Assembly (NCBI GenBank): GCA_003220265.1
Contig: QHRW01000116.1
Location: 32,609 to 96,608 of the forward strand
Direction of reading: 5' to 3'
DNA length: 64,000 nt
From: Candidatus Rokuibacteriota bacterium
GTDB lineage: Bacteria > Methylomirabilota > Methylomirabilia > Rokubacteriales > CSP1-6
A model generated the notes under the pieces. That model was given only the letters and a program-made list of their open reading frames with translations. It did no database searches and had not been told where the DNA came from. This document shows, piece after piece, positions 20,484 through 28,596 of the stretch; the stretch's first letter is position 1; each line of letters opens with the position of its first letter. The position numbers and the translations under genes are program-made.

Positions 20484-22307
20484 TCAGCGGCGGAGGTGGT
20501 GCGGGACGTCGGTCACCACGACGTCCTTGCGGAAGAGCATCGCCCCCTTGATCAGCAGCGCGGTCTGGTTGTGCAGGATCTGGTGCCACCACCGCGCCGG
20601 GAGGAACTCCGGCAGCACGATCGTCACCACGTGGTTGGGGCCGCCCTGGCGCTGGAGCTGGTTGAGATAGTCGACGAGCGGTCCCAGCAGGGAGCGATAG
20701 GGGGAGTTGAGCACGATGAGGGGCGTGCCCATGCCGTACTTGACCCAGCGCTCCTCCAGCCGGCGCGTGCGCTCGGGATCGGTCTCCACGTACACGGCCT
20801 TGGCATTCGGCGACAGCGTCTTGGCGTACTGCACGGCGCGCACCACGCCCTTGTGGAGGTCGCCCACGAGCACCAGCACGGTGTTCGTCATGGGCGGCGG
20901 CGGCGTGAAGTCTTCCAGGGAGAGCTGCAGGGCGACGTCGTCGTAGTGGCGGCGCATGCCGATGAAGAGCGCGACCAGCGAGGGGATCAGCAGCAGGACG
21001 ATCCAGGCGCCGTGCGAGAACTTCGTGACCGCGATCGTGAGCATGACGAGCCCGGTGACGAGGGCGCCGACGCCGTTGACGCTGGCGCGCCACCACCAGC
21101 CTTCCGTGCGGCGGCGCAGCCAGTGGCGGACCATGCTCGACTGCGACAGCGTGAACGAGATGAAGACGCCGACCGCGTAGAGCGGGATGAGGGCGTGCGG
21201 GTTGCCGCGAAAGATGACCAGCAGCAGCGCGGCCATCCCGCCCAGGATGACGATGCCATTGGAGAAGACGAGCCGGTCCCCCTGGTTGCCGAACTGCCGC
21301 GGGATGAAGCGGTCGCGGGCCAGGAAGAACGCCAGCCGCGGAAAGTCGGCGAACGAGGTGTTGGCGGCCAGCAGCAAGATCAGCATCGTCACCAGCTGGA
21401 TCACGTAGTAGGCGGAGCCCGTGCCGAACACGTGACGCGCGAGCTGCGAAACCACCGTCTCGTCCTCCCGCGGGCGGATGCCGAAGTCGTAGGCGAGGAA
21501 CGTGATGCCCAGGAAGAGCGTGACGAGCAGCGCGCCGAGCCAGGCCAGCACGACCCGCGCGTTGTGCGCCTCCGGCGGCTTGAAGGCGGGGACGCCGTCG
21601 GAGACCGCCTCCACGCCCGTGAGCGCCGAGCACCCGGCCGCGAACGCGCGCAGGAGAAGGAAGAGCCCGACCCCCTCGAGCCCGGCCGGGTGCGGCGCGT
21701 AGGGCGCCGCGCCAATCCAGCCGAACACCGCGCCCACGCCGCCGTACCCGATCACCAGCAGCATGGACCCGACGAAGAGGTACGTGGGGAGCGCGAAGAT
21801 CTTGCCCGACTCGCGGATGCCGCGCAGGTTGGCCACCGCGATGGCGACGACGCCCAGCACGCCCAGCCAGACGCGATAGGGAAACAGCACGGGCAGCGCG
21901 GACGTCACCGCCGCGATGCCGGCGGCCACGCTCACGGCCACCGTCAGCACGTAGTCGATCAGCAAGGCGGCGGCCGCGATCAGCCCGGCGACCGTGCCCA
22001 GGTTGTCCTTGGTGACGATGTAGGCGCCGCCGCCCTTGGGATAGGCCAGGATCGTCTGCCGGTAGGAGCTGACGACGATGACGATGAGCAGCGAGATGGC
22101 GATGCCGATCGGCAGCGAGTAGCTGAGCGCCACCACGCCGGCCAGCATGAGCACCAGCACGATTTCCTCGGTGGCGTACGCGACGGACGACAGCGCGTCG
22201 GAAGCAAAGACGGCGAGCGCCGTCGCCTTGCCGAGGCGCTCGTGGCGCGCCTGCGCCGTGGGCAGCGGGGTCCCGACCAGCAGCCGCTTCAGGCGGTGCA
22301 CGAGCAC
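20484..22307 (-). CDS. kimA: KimA-type potassium importer (APC superfamily), copy 1
   Basis: 607 aa with about 12 helices followed by a cytosolic USP-like domain, the architecture and length of Bacillus KimA (YdaO), a high-affinity K+/H+ symporter. Similar stretches include SSDALSSVAYATEEI, SYRQTILAYPKGGGAYIVTK, FAAGCSALTGVEAVSDGVPAFK and the C-terminal SPYRSLLGPLVDYL, ARWWHQILHNQTALL and DVPHHLRR. Starts with GTG 6 bases after TATCAT, so probably leaderless. It lies 33 bp downstream of a close paralogue. Confidence 0.85.
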   Translation of the reverse strand: MLVHRLKRLLVGTPLPTAQARHERLGKATALAVFASDALSSVAYATEEIVLVLMLAGVVALSYSLPIGIAISLLIVIVVSSYRQTILAYPKGGGAYIVTKDNLGTVAGLIAAAALLIDYVLTVAVSVAAGIAAVTSALPVLFPYRVWLGVLGVVAIAVANLRGIRESGKIFALPTYLFVGSMLLVIGYGGVGAVFGWIGAAPYAPHPAGLEGVGLFLLLRAFAAGCSALTGVEAVSDGVPAFKPPEAHNARVVLAWLGALLVTLFLGITFLAYDFGIRPREDETVVSQLARHVFGTGSAYYVIQLVTMLILLLAANTSFADFPRLAFFLARDRFIPRQFGNQGDRLVFSNGIVILGGMAALLLVIFRGNPHALIPLYAVGVFISFTLSQSSMVRHWLRRRTEGWWWRASVNGVGALVTGLVMLTIAVTKFSHGAWIVLLLIPSLVALFIGMRRHYDDVALQLSLEDFTPPPPMTNTVLVLVGDLHKGVVRAVQYAKTLSPNAKAVYVETDPERTRRLEERWVKYGMGTPLIVLNSPYRSLLGPLVDYLNQLQRQGGPNHVVTIVLPEFLPARWWHQILHNQTALLIKGAMLFRKDVVVTDVPHHLRR

Positions 22308-22313
22308 CCGCCA

Positions 22314-22319
22314 ATGATA
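22314..22319 (-). promoter_or_regulatory. -10 element of leaderless kimA copy 1
   Basis: TATCAT six bases before the GTG start, in the 33-bp gap between the tandem transporters, so copy 1 can be transcribed independently of copy 2. Confidence 0.45.
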
Positions 22320-22340
22320 CGCCCCGCCCCCGGCGGGACG

Positions 22341-24158
22341 TCAGTTCCGCAGGTGGTAAGGGACGTCCGTGACCACGACGTTGCGGCGGAAGAGCATCGC
22401 CCCCTTGATCAGCAGCGCGGTCTGGTTGTGCAGGAGCTGCTGCCACCACCGGGCCGGGATGAACTCCGGCAGCACCAGCGTCACCATGTGATTCGGCGCC
22501 TGCTGGCGCAGGTGGTCGATGTAGTCGAGCAGCGGCCCCAGCAGCGAGCGATAGGGCGAGCTGAGCACGACGAGCGGGATGCCCAGCCCCCACTTGCCCC
22601 AGCGCTCTTCCAGCCGGCGCGTGCGCTCGGGATCGGTCTCCACGTAGACGGCCTTGGCCGACGGCGACAGAGCCTGCGCGTACTGGATGGCCTGGATCAC
22701 GCCGCGGTGCAGATCGCCGACCAGCACCAGGACGATCGTGCTCATGGGCGGCGGCGGCTCCAGGGCGTCCAGCGAGAGCTGGCGCGCCACGCTGTCGTAG
22801 TGGCTGCGGATCGCCAGGAAGAGGCCGATCAGCAGCCCGATCAGCAGGATGACGATCCAGGCACCGTCCACGAACTTCGTGGCGGCCACCACGACGAGCA
22901 CGGTGGCCGTGGTGACCGCGCCGGTGGCGTTGATCGCCACCCGCCACGCCCAGCGCTCGGGCCGCGTGCGCAGCCAGCGTCGGACCATGCTGACCTGGGA
23001 GAGCGTGAACGAAGTGAACACGCCGACCGCGTAGAGCGGGATGAGCGCGTGCGTGCTGCCCCGGAAGACGATCACCAGCAGGATGGCCACGACGGCGAGG
23101 ATCACGACGCCGTTGGAGAACACGAGCCGATCGCCCCGGTTGCCGAACTGCCGTGGCAGGTAGCCGTCGCGCGCCATGAAGAAGGCCAGTCGCGGGAAGT
23201 CGGCGAACGCCGTGTTGGCGGCCAGGATGAGGATGAGCATCGACACGCCCTGGACGTAGTAGTAGAGCGGCCCGCCCCCGAAGATCTGCCAGGCCAGCTG
23301 CGACACCACCGTCTCCTCGTGCTTCGGCACGACGTCGTACACGTCGGCCAGGACCGTGGTGCCGACGAAGAGCGTCACCATGATCACGCCCAGCGCCGCC
23401 AGCACCACGCGCGCGTTGTGCACCTCGGGCGGCTTGAAGGCGGTGACGCCGTCGGCGACCGCCTCGATGCCGGTCAGCGCCACCGCGCCCGACGAGAACG
23501 CGCGCAGCACGAGGAGCGCCGTCAACGGCACGACGGGGTCGGCCACGTCGCCGACGGCCGGCGCCGGCGCGCCGGACCACGCGTACCGCACGAAGCCGAC
23601 GCCCAGCAGGAGTCCGAAGGCGGCGATGAACAGGTACGACGGCAGGGCGAAGAGCCGGCCCGACTCGCGCAGCCCGCGCAGGTTGCCGAGGGCGATGAGC
23701 GCGATCGCCACCACGCAGACGATGACGCGATGGTCGAACAGCATCGGCACCGCGGAGGTCATGGCCGCCACGCCGGCCGAGATGCTGACGGCGACGGTGA
23801 GCGTGTAGTCGATGAGGAGCGCGCCCCCCGCCGTGAGGCCGGCCAGCGGGCCGATGTTGTCCTTGGCCACGATGTAGTCGCTGGCGCCCTGCGGGTAGGC
23901 GAGCAGCGTCTGGCGGTAGGAGTAGATGACGATGGCGATCACGACGGCGATGGCGACGCCGATGGGGGAGGCGAGATCGAGGGCGCCGATCCCCGCCAGG
24001 ATCAGCACGCGCAGGATCTCCTCGGAGGCGTACGCCACCGACGAGAGATTGTCGGACGCGAAGATGGCGAGCCCGGTGCTCTTCGACAGACGCTCGTGCC
24101 GGGCCTGGGCCGTCGCCAGCGGCTCCCCGACGATGACCCGCTTGAGGGCGCTCAGCAT
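22341..24158 (-). CDS. kimA: KimA-type potassium importer (APC superfamily), copy 2
   Basis: 605 aa, clearly paralogous to the gene just downstream: the same N-terminal SSVAYASEEILRVLIL region, SYRQTLLAYPQGASDYIVAK, TAFKPPEVHNARVVL, LSSPYRSLLGPLLDYI, a WWQQLLHNQTALLIKGAMLF region and a final DVPYHLRN. Differences cluster in the loops (GGGAY in copy 1 versus GASDY here, in the region lining the transport path), hinting at different affinity or ion choice. ATG follows TATGAT by 6 bases. In Firmicutes kimA is under a c-di-AMP riboswitch; the 42-bp gap here is too short for one. Confidence 0.85.
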   Translation of the reverse strand: MLSALKRVIVGEPLATAQARHERLSKSTGLAIFASDNLSSVAYASEEILRVLILAGIGALDLASPIGVAIAVVIAIVIYSYRQTLLAYPQGASDYIVAKDNIGPLAGLTAGGALLIDYTLTVAVSISAGVAAMTSAVPMLFDHRVIVCVVAIALIALGNLRGLRESGRLFALPSYLFIAAFGLLLGVGFVRYAWSGAPAPAVGDVADPVVPLTALLVLRAFSSGAVALTGIEAVADGVTAFKPPEVHNARVVLAALGVIMVTLFVGTTVLADVYDVVPKHEETVVSQLAWQIFGGGPLYYYVQGVSMLILILAANTAFADFPRLAFFMARDGYLPRQFGNRGDRLVFSNGVVILAVVAILLVIVFRGSTHALIPLYAVGVFTSFTLSQVSMVRRWLRTRPERWAWRVAINATGAVTTATVLVVVAATKFVDGAWIVILLIGLLIGLFLAIRSHYDSVARQLSLDALEPPPPMSTIVLVLVGDLHRGVIQAIQYAQALSPSAKAVYVETDPERTRRLEERWGKWGLGIPLVVLSSPYRSLLGPLLDYIDHLRQQAPNHMVTLVLPEFIPARWWQQLLHNQTALLIKGAMLFRRNVVVTDVPYHLRN

Positions 24159-24164
24159 CGCGCC

Positions 24165-24170
24165 ATCATA
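24165..24170 (-). promoter_or_regulatory. -10 element of leaderless kimA copy 2
   Basis: TATGAT on the minus strand, six bases before the ATG at 24158, with no Shine-Dalgarno between. Confidence 0.45.
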
Positions 24171-24200
24171 CCCGGAGAGGTGCCGGCGCTTCTCGCCCCT

Positions 24201-26828
24201 TCAGAACGGCTCGAACTGCCGGTCGCCCGCCGCCAGGTTCTCGAAGCGGGCATACTGCGAGAGGAACGCCACCTCGATCTTGCCGGTGGGGCCGTTGCGC
24301 TGCTTGCCGACGTGCACCTCGGCCGTCTTCCGCGCCTCCTCCTCCATGGGATCCTTGCTGTAGAACGACGGCCGATGCAGGAACATGATGACGTCCGCGT
24401 CCTGCTCCAAGGCGCCACTATTGTGATTGACGATGCCGTCGGCGAGCCACGATGCGGGGCCCGGAACAGTCAAATCGAAAACATCTTCGTCTCCCGCAGG
24501 CTCGATTGCGACGACACGGTCCCAGAAAAGATCGCTCTCGACGGCAGCTTTAAGTTCGGCGTCGTCGAGAATGTCCGCGTATTCCGCCAGCACAGACCGT
24601 GACGGCGCGAAACGATACTGAGTCACGCCCCCGCAGGGCCCGCCCCGCAGGGTCGCCATCGTGCGTTGGGAGTAGCCCTGTACCCGCATCAGTGCCCGAA
24701 CACGATCGGATGTCTCCCTCGGCAGCGTGTCCACGTTCGTACTGGCACGGCGATCCGTCAGCACCTTCAGCAGGCGCTGCGCTTGCGGCTCACGAGGCCC
24801 GACGGCGCCCGCGACATCGAGGAACCGTTTCTGGTCGGACGACCCGGAGACTCGGATCTGAAACGATGGCCGATATCGACCCTTGCGGGCGCACTCGACG
24901 CGCGCGACGATACCGAGTCGCAACAGGAGTGCCGCCACGTCGTGGGCGAGACGAGGACTGTTCGTGTTGTAGCTGACGTTCTCGCTGCCTTTGCCCCGAC
25001 GCATCGCGATGCTGCCATCAGTCGCCCAGAGATGACGAAGCAGCAGCGCGATCTGTCGATCGGCCAATCGGAACGCTGCTTCAGGAATCCGCTTCTCATA
25101 CGACCGTTGCCCGAAGATCCCGAGCTTACGCAGCCAGGCTCCGACCCCCTTGGGGTGCCACCGATTCCCATTCCCGCTGATGAGAAGCTGGTGCCACGTC
25201 CGACGTCCAGCATGGCGCTTCACTTCACAGCCGAACTCCTCCCGGGCCGCCTCGGCAACAACCGCGCTGTTCGCCTCAGAGCTCGTCGTGTAGCGCATCG
25301 GGCCATGAATCAAGTAGCTGCCGTCTCCGATGAGGTGGCCGAGAAGGGCGACTTGTCGATCCGGCCACGTCTCGACGAAGGTCGGTTCAGGAACTTTGTG
25401 AGCCAATGCGAGGCGATCGCCGATCCTGACATCTCGGACGGTGGTCCACCCGCGACCAGTGAAGACGCGATGCTCGGCGGTCGTCCGGATTCGGCGACCG
25501 CTGGCCGTCCGAACGGCAAAGACAGGACGCCGTCCGACGAGCCAGACAGCGTCGGTCTTCGCCGCAATGATCTTCCCACGCGGGGACATCGCGAGGACTT
25601 CTGGCGCTTCGGCGACGAGATCCCGTATCGGCACCCGCCGCCCATCCGCCAGGCACACCAACGTGTCACCCGTCACGCATTCACGAAGGTCGCTGAGGCG
25701 CGGGGAGCTGTCACCGCGCGTCTCGATCGCGCGCGAGAGCTGCGAGAGCGCGACGACGGGGACGTTGAGCTCCTTGGCGAGCGCCTTGAGCGAGCGCGAG
25801 ATCTCCGAGATCTCCTGTTGCCGATTGTCGAGGTTGGCGCGGCCGCGCATGAGCTGCAGGTAATCGATGATGATCAAATCGAGCCCGTGCTCGGACTTCA
25901 TCCGGCGCGCCTTCGCGCGCACCTCGAGCACCGAGAGGCCCGGGCTGTCGTCGATGAAGATCGGCGCCTCGCTGAGCCGGCCGGCCGCCGACGTGAGACG
26001 AGACCAGTCCTGCATCTGCAGTCGCCCGGTGCGGACGGAAAGCGAGTCGACTCGTCCCTCCGCGGAGAGCATGCGCTGCACGAGCTGTTGGGAGGACATT
26101 TCCAGGCTGAGCACGAGGATCTTCATCCGCATCTTGATGCCGACGTGCTGTGCGATGCACAGCGCGAATGCCGTCTTCCCCATACTTGGTCTGCCGGCGA
26201 TCAAGATCAGGTCGGACGGCTGCAGGCCGGCGGTCATCTCGTCGAGCTTGGTGAGGCCGGTCGGCACGCCGGTGACGTGCTCCTGGCGCTCGTAGAGACG
26301 CTCGATGTACTTGAAGGTGTCGTTGAGGATGTTCTTGACGTGGATGGCGCTGCCCTCGAGCCGCCGCTCGGCGAGGCTGAAGATGCGGCGCTCGGCGTCG
26401 TCGACGAGGGCCTGCACGTCCTCCTTGGCGTCGAAGGCCTGCGTGATGATGTGCGTCGAGGTCTGGATCAGCTCGCGCAGCACCGCCATGTCGCGGACGA
26501 TCGCCGTGTAGGCGGTGAGGTAGGCGGCCACCGATCCCTGCTCGACGAGCAGCGCGAGGGCCGCGGGGCCGCCGACCAGAGGAAGCTGGTCCGTGCGCCG
26601 CAGCTCCTCCTGCAGCGTGAGGAGGTCGACAGGCTCGCCGCGATCGAACAGGTTGAGCATCCCGCGATAGATCGAGCGATGCGCCTCGGTGTAGTAGTCC
26701 GAGTCTCTCAGGACCTCGACGACGCGCGGCAGCGCCTCGCGGCCCTCGAGGAGGATGGCGCCGAGCACCGCGCGCTCGGCATCGAGGTTGTGCGGCGGGA
26801 TGCGGGACGGCAGCTCCAACGCGCTCAC
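24201..26828 (-). CDS. dnaB: Replicative DNA helicase DnaB, interrupted by an intein
   Basis: 875-aa precursor; after splicing 455 aa of DnaB remain (383 + 72). The N-terminal primase-binding domain begins PPHNLDAERAVLGAILL. RecA-like core: Walker A GRPSMGKT (about 212-219), Walker B LIIIDYLQLM and the LSQLSRAIETR motif, ending at LSDLRE (381-383). The intein runs from Cys384 to Asn803. The C-extein begins SGALEQDADVIMFLHRP, restoring the arginine-finger region. It sits after rplI but behind a strong terminator, so it probably has its own promoter in 26829-26988. Confidence 0.97.
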   Translation of the reverse strand: MSALELPSRIPPHNLDAERAVLGAILLEGREALPRVVEVLRDSDYYTEAHRSIYRGMLNLFDRGEPVDLLTLQEELRRTDQLPLVGGPAALALLVEQGSVAAYLTAYTAIVRDMAVLRELIQTSTHIITQAFDAKEDVQALVDDAERRIFSLAERRLEGSAIHVKNILNDTFKYIERLYERQEHVTGVPTGLTKLDEMTAGLQPSDLILIAGRPSMGKTAFALCIAQHVGIKMRMKILVLSLEMSSQQLVQRMLSAEGRVDSLSVRTGRLQMQDWSRLTSAAGRLSEAPIFIDDSPGLSVLEVRAKARRMKSEHGLDLIIIDYLQLMRGRANLDNRQQEISEISRSLKALAKELNVPVVALSQLSRAIETRGDSSPRLSDLRECVTGDTLVCLADGRRVPIRDLVAEAPEVLAMSPRGKIIAAKTDAVWLVGRRPVFAVRTASGRRIRTTAEHRVFTGRGWTTVRDVRIGDRLALAHKVPEPTFVETWPDRQVALLGHLIGDGSYLIHGPMRYTTSSEANSAVVAEAAREEFGCEVKRHAGRRTWHQLLISGNGNRWHPKGVGAWLRKLGIFGQRSYEKRIPEAAFRLADRQIALLLRHLWATDGSIAMRRGKGSENVSYNTNSPRLAHDVAALLLRLGIVARVECARKGRYRPSFQIRVSGSSDQKRFLDVAGAVGPREPQAQRLLKVLTDRRASTNVDTLPRETSDRVRALMRVQGYSQRTMATLRGGPCGGVTQYRFAPSRSVLAEYADILDDAELKAAVESDLFWDRVVAIEPAGDEDVFDLTVPGPASWLADGIVNHNSGALEQDADVIMFLHRPSFYSKDPMEEEARKTAEVHVGKQRNGPTGKIEVAFLSQYARFENLAAGDRQFEPF
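24420..25679 (-). mobile_element. Intein with LAGLIDADG homing endonuclease in DnaB
   Basis: 420 aa, first residue Cys (CVTGDTLV, block A), block B TTAEHRVFT with the conserved T-x2-H, endonuclease motifs LLGHLIGDGS and LLRHLWATDGS (each with the acidic residue of LAGLIDADG), block F VFDLTVPGPASWLADG and block G ending VNHN before Ser+1. All splicing residues (Cys1, block-B His, penultimate His, terminal Asn, Ser+1) are present, so it should splice. Its base composition is about 58 % GC in samples, against about 73 % in the flanking extein, consistent with horizontal arrival. Confidence 0.95.
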
Positions 26829-26917
26829 CGCTGCGGCCGGCCGATGTCGAGCATGCGGCCCGATCTTCCGCGCCGTGCGGCGGCGGGGTCAACTAAATTC
26901 GCGGTCAGCCGTCAATT

Positions 26918-26938
26918 TGTGGATACGTCTGTGGATGG
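26918..26938. promoter_or_regulatory. Two DnaA-box-like sites upstream of dnaB
   Basis: TGTGGATAC (26918-26926) and TGTGGATGG (26930-26938) differ by one and two bases from the complement of the DnaA box TTATCCACA. They lie about 90-110 bp before the dnaB start. Possible DnaA control of dnaB; unproven. Confidence 0.3.
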
Positions 26939-26988
26939 ACGGTGAGCATCGGTACACAAGTCCGCCGTCGCGGTGGACGGCGTGTGTA

Positions 26989-27024
26989 CAAAAACAACGG
27001 CCCCCGAAATCACCCTCGGGGGCC
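26989..27024 (-). terminator. Rho-independent terminator of the rpsF-ssb-rpsR-rplI operon
   Basis: On the minus strand GGCCCCCGA pairs perfectly with TCGGGGGCC (9 bp, loop GGGTGATT), followed by GTTGTTTTTG. It lies 27 bp after the rplI stop, separating the ribosomal operon from dnaB. Confidence 0.9.
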
Positions 27025-27050
27025 GCCGACAGCTCGCGCGGGGCCCGCGC

Positions 27051-27497
27051 CTACTCGCTGCGGACGACGCTCACCTTGAACTGTGCCGTGACGTCCTGGT
27101 GGAGGCGGATCGGCACGCTCGTCTCGCCCAGGGTCTTGATGGGCTCGTCGAGATGGATGCGGCGCCGCTCGACCTTGATCCCGTGCTTGTCGAGGAACTC
27201 CGCGATGTCCTGCGAGGTCACCGAGCCGAAGAGCTTGCCTTCCTCGGAGGCCTGCCGCCGCTCTTCCAGAGCGAGCGTCTCGATGCGCTGGCGCATCGCC
27301 TCCGCGTCGTCCTTCACGCGGTCGGCCTTGGCGTGGGCCTGCTGCTTGATGTGCTCGATGTTCTTCATATTGCCCGCGCTGGCGCTGAGCGCGAGCTTCT
27401 TCGGGATGAGGAAGTTGCGCGCGTAACCGTCGGAGACGTCGCGCACCTCGCCCCGGCGCCCCACCTTGGCCACGTCGTCCAGCAGGATGATCTTCAT
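27051..27497 (-). CDS. rplI: 50S ribosomal protein bL9
   Basis: 148 aa, full length. N-domain MKIILLDDVAKVGRRGEVRDV and the hinge motif GYARNFLIPKKLA are diagnostic; a long connecting helix leads to the C-domain (VTSQDIAEFLDKHG). It binds 23S rRNA near the L1 stalk base. It lies 4 bp after rpsR in the classic rpsF-ssb-rpsR-rplI order. Confidence 0.98.
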   Translation of the reverse strand: MKIILLDDVAKVGRRGEVRDVSDGYARNFLIPKKLALSASAGNMKNIEHIKQQAHAKADRVKDDAEAMRQRIETLALEERRQASEEGKLFGSVTSQDIAEFLDKHGIKVERRRIHLDEPIKTLGETSVPIRLHQDVTAQFKVSVVRSE

Positions 27498-27501
27498 CGT
27501 C

Positions 27502-27750
27502 CTACTCGGTGGCTACGTACGGCAGCAGGGCCACCGTGCGGGCGCGCTTGATGGCGTGGGTGAGCTGGCGCTGGTGGCGGGCGCAGCTGCCGGAGATCCG
27601 CCGCGGGATGATCTTGCCGCGCTCGGTCACCAGGCTGCGCAGGCGGCGCACGTCCTTGTAGTCGACGAGGTCGACCTTGTCAGCGCAGAACTTGCAGACC
27701 TTCCGCCGCCCGAACCGGCGGCGCTTGATGGGCTTCTGAACTGTGGGAAT
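27502..27750 (-). CDS. rpsR: 30S ribosomal protein bS18, apparent AUU start codon
   Basis: Complete S18 (82 aa): [35 protein letters not shown] and [20 protein letters not shown]. The reading frame contains no ATG, GTG or TTG before this conserved core; the in-frame codons upstream are TGA (stop), GCG, ATT. ATT at 27750-27748 lies 8 bases after a clean GGGAGG, so AUU is the likely initiator. The next canonical in-frame start would remove the N-terminal third. S18 pairs with S6, the first gene of the same operon. Confidence 0.93.
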   Translation of the reverse strand: MPTVQKPIKRRRFGRRKVCKFCADKVDLVDYKDVRRLRSLVTERGKIIPRRISGSCARHQRQLTHAIKRARTVALLPYVATE

Positions 27751-27814
27751 CGCTCAGCCCTCCCTTGGGAAGGGGCACCCTAGAAGGGTTCCCCTCTTCC
27801 CCTCCTGGTCCTGC

Positions 27815-28246
27815 TCAGAACGGAACGTCGTCGTCGCCGCCATGCTCGTCGGCGGCGAACGCCGGTGCAGCCGACACCGCGGCCGGGGCCCCGGCGCCCG
27901 CCGTGCCCCCCGCGCCCTTGGTGCGGCTCATGAACTGGACGCGCTCGGCCACCACCTCGGTGGCGCTGCGCTTCTGGCCGTCCTTGGTCTCCCAGTCGCG
28001 CGTTTGCAGCCGGCCTTCGACGAAGATCTGGCTGCCCTTGTCGAGGTACTCGCCGCACGACTCGGCCTGCTTGCCCCACACCACGACGGTGAGGAAGCAC
28101 GTCTCTTCGCGCTTCTCCCCGCTCTGCGTGCTGTAGTTGCGGTTGACCGCCATCCGGAGATCGGCCACGGCGGTGCCGCTGGGGGTGTACCGGAGCTCGG
28201 GCGCGCGCGTCAGGTTGCCGATCAGCAGCACTTTGTTGAGGCTCAT
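27815..28246 (-). CDS. ssb: Single-stranded DNA-binding protein
   Basis: 143 aa. OB fold with MSLNKVLLIGNLTRAPELRYTPSG and FLTVVVWGKQAE; a flexible Gly/Ala-rich tail ends in the acidic tip DDDVPF, which recruits DnaG, PriA, RecO and other partners. ATGA overlap with rpsF. Its place between rpsF and rpsR is typical of many bacterial phyla. Confidence 0.97.
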   Translation of the reverse strand: MSLNKVLLIGNLTRAPELRYTPSGTAVADLRMAVNRNYSTQSGEKREETCFLTVVVWGKQAESCGEYLDKGSQIFVEGRLQTRDWETKDGQKRSATEVVAERVQFMSRTKGAGGTAGAGAPAAVSAAPAFAADEHGGDDDVPF

Positions 28247-28596
28247 GATCCACCGACCTCCTCAAGGACCTCTTGAGTTTTCGCTGGCCGAGCCTTCTTG
28301 CGGATCGGGACCTGGGTGGAGAGGAAGCGCAGCACTTGCTCGTTGAGGCGGAGCTGCCGCTCGAACTCTTTCACCATGGCGGGCTCGGCAGAGACCTCGA
28401 AGACCGCGTACGTGCCTTCCCGCTGCTTGCGGATGTCGTACGCCAGCCGGCGCTTGCCCCAGTTCTCCATCTTCACGACCTCGGCGCCCAGCGTCTTGAC
28501 CTGCTCGCCCAGCTGCGTCAGCAGGGCGGCCACCTCTTCCTCGGTGGGACGCGGGTCCGCGATGACCAGAATTTCGTAGGGCCGCAGTGCACTCAC
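28243..28596 (-). CDS. rpsF: 30S ribosomal protein bS6
   Basis: About 117 aa. Core LRPYEILVIADPRPTEEEVAAL, ENWGKRRLAYDIRKQREGTYAVFEV and EQVLRFLSTQ is standard S6. The start is unclear. The GTG at 28596 touches the Shine-Dalgarno GAGGAGG (28602-28596), which leaves no spacing. The CTG at 28587 has ideal 8-base spacing and would give the family-like N-terminus MRPYE. Together with rpsR this operon may use two unusual start codons. S6 binds S18 and 16S rRNA. Confidence 0.93.
   Translation of the reverse strand: MSALRPYEILVIADPRPTEEEVAALLTQLGEQVKTLGAEVVKMENWGKRRLAYDIRKQREGTYAVFEVSAEPAMVKEFERQLRLNEQVLRFLSTQVPIRKKARPAKTQEVLEEVGGS

Noticed and set aside
24159..24200. c-di-AMP (ydaO-type) riboswitch before the KimA genes
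   Set aside because: Only 42 bp separate dnaB and the first KimA gene and 33 bp the two KimA genes; too short for the aptamer.
19581..24602. A 1673-codon open frame on the plus strand opposite the AlkA and KimA genes
   Set aside because: High-GC shadow frame: His/Gln/Arg-rich low-complexity translation, while the minus strand encodes clear families with correct motifs and lengths. The same applies to other long antisense frames (for example 4778-7504, 6922-8733, 14980-16893, 24666-26945, 32745-36179, 50897-53170).
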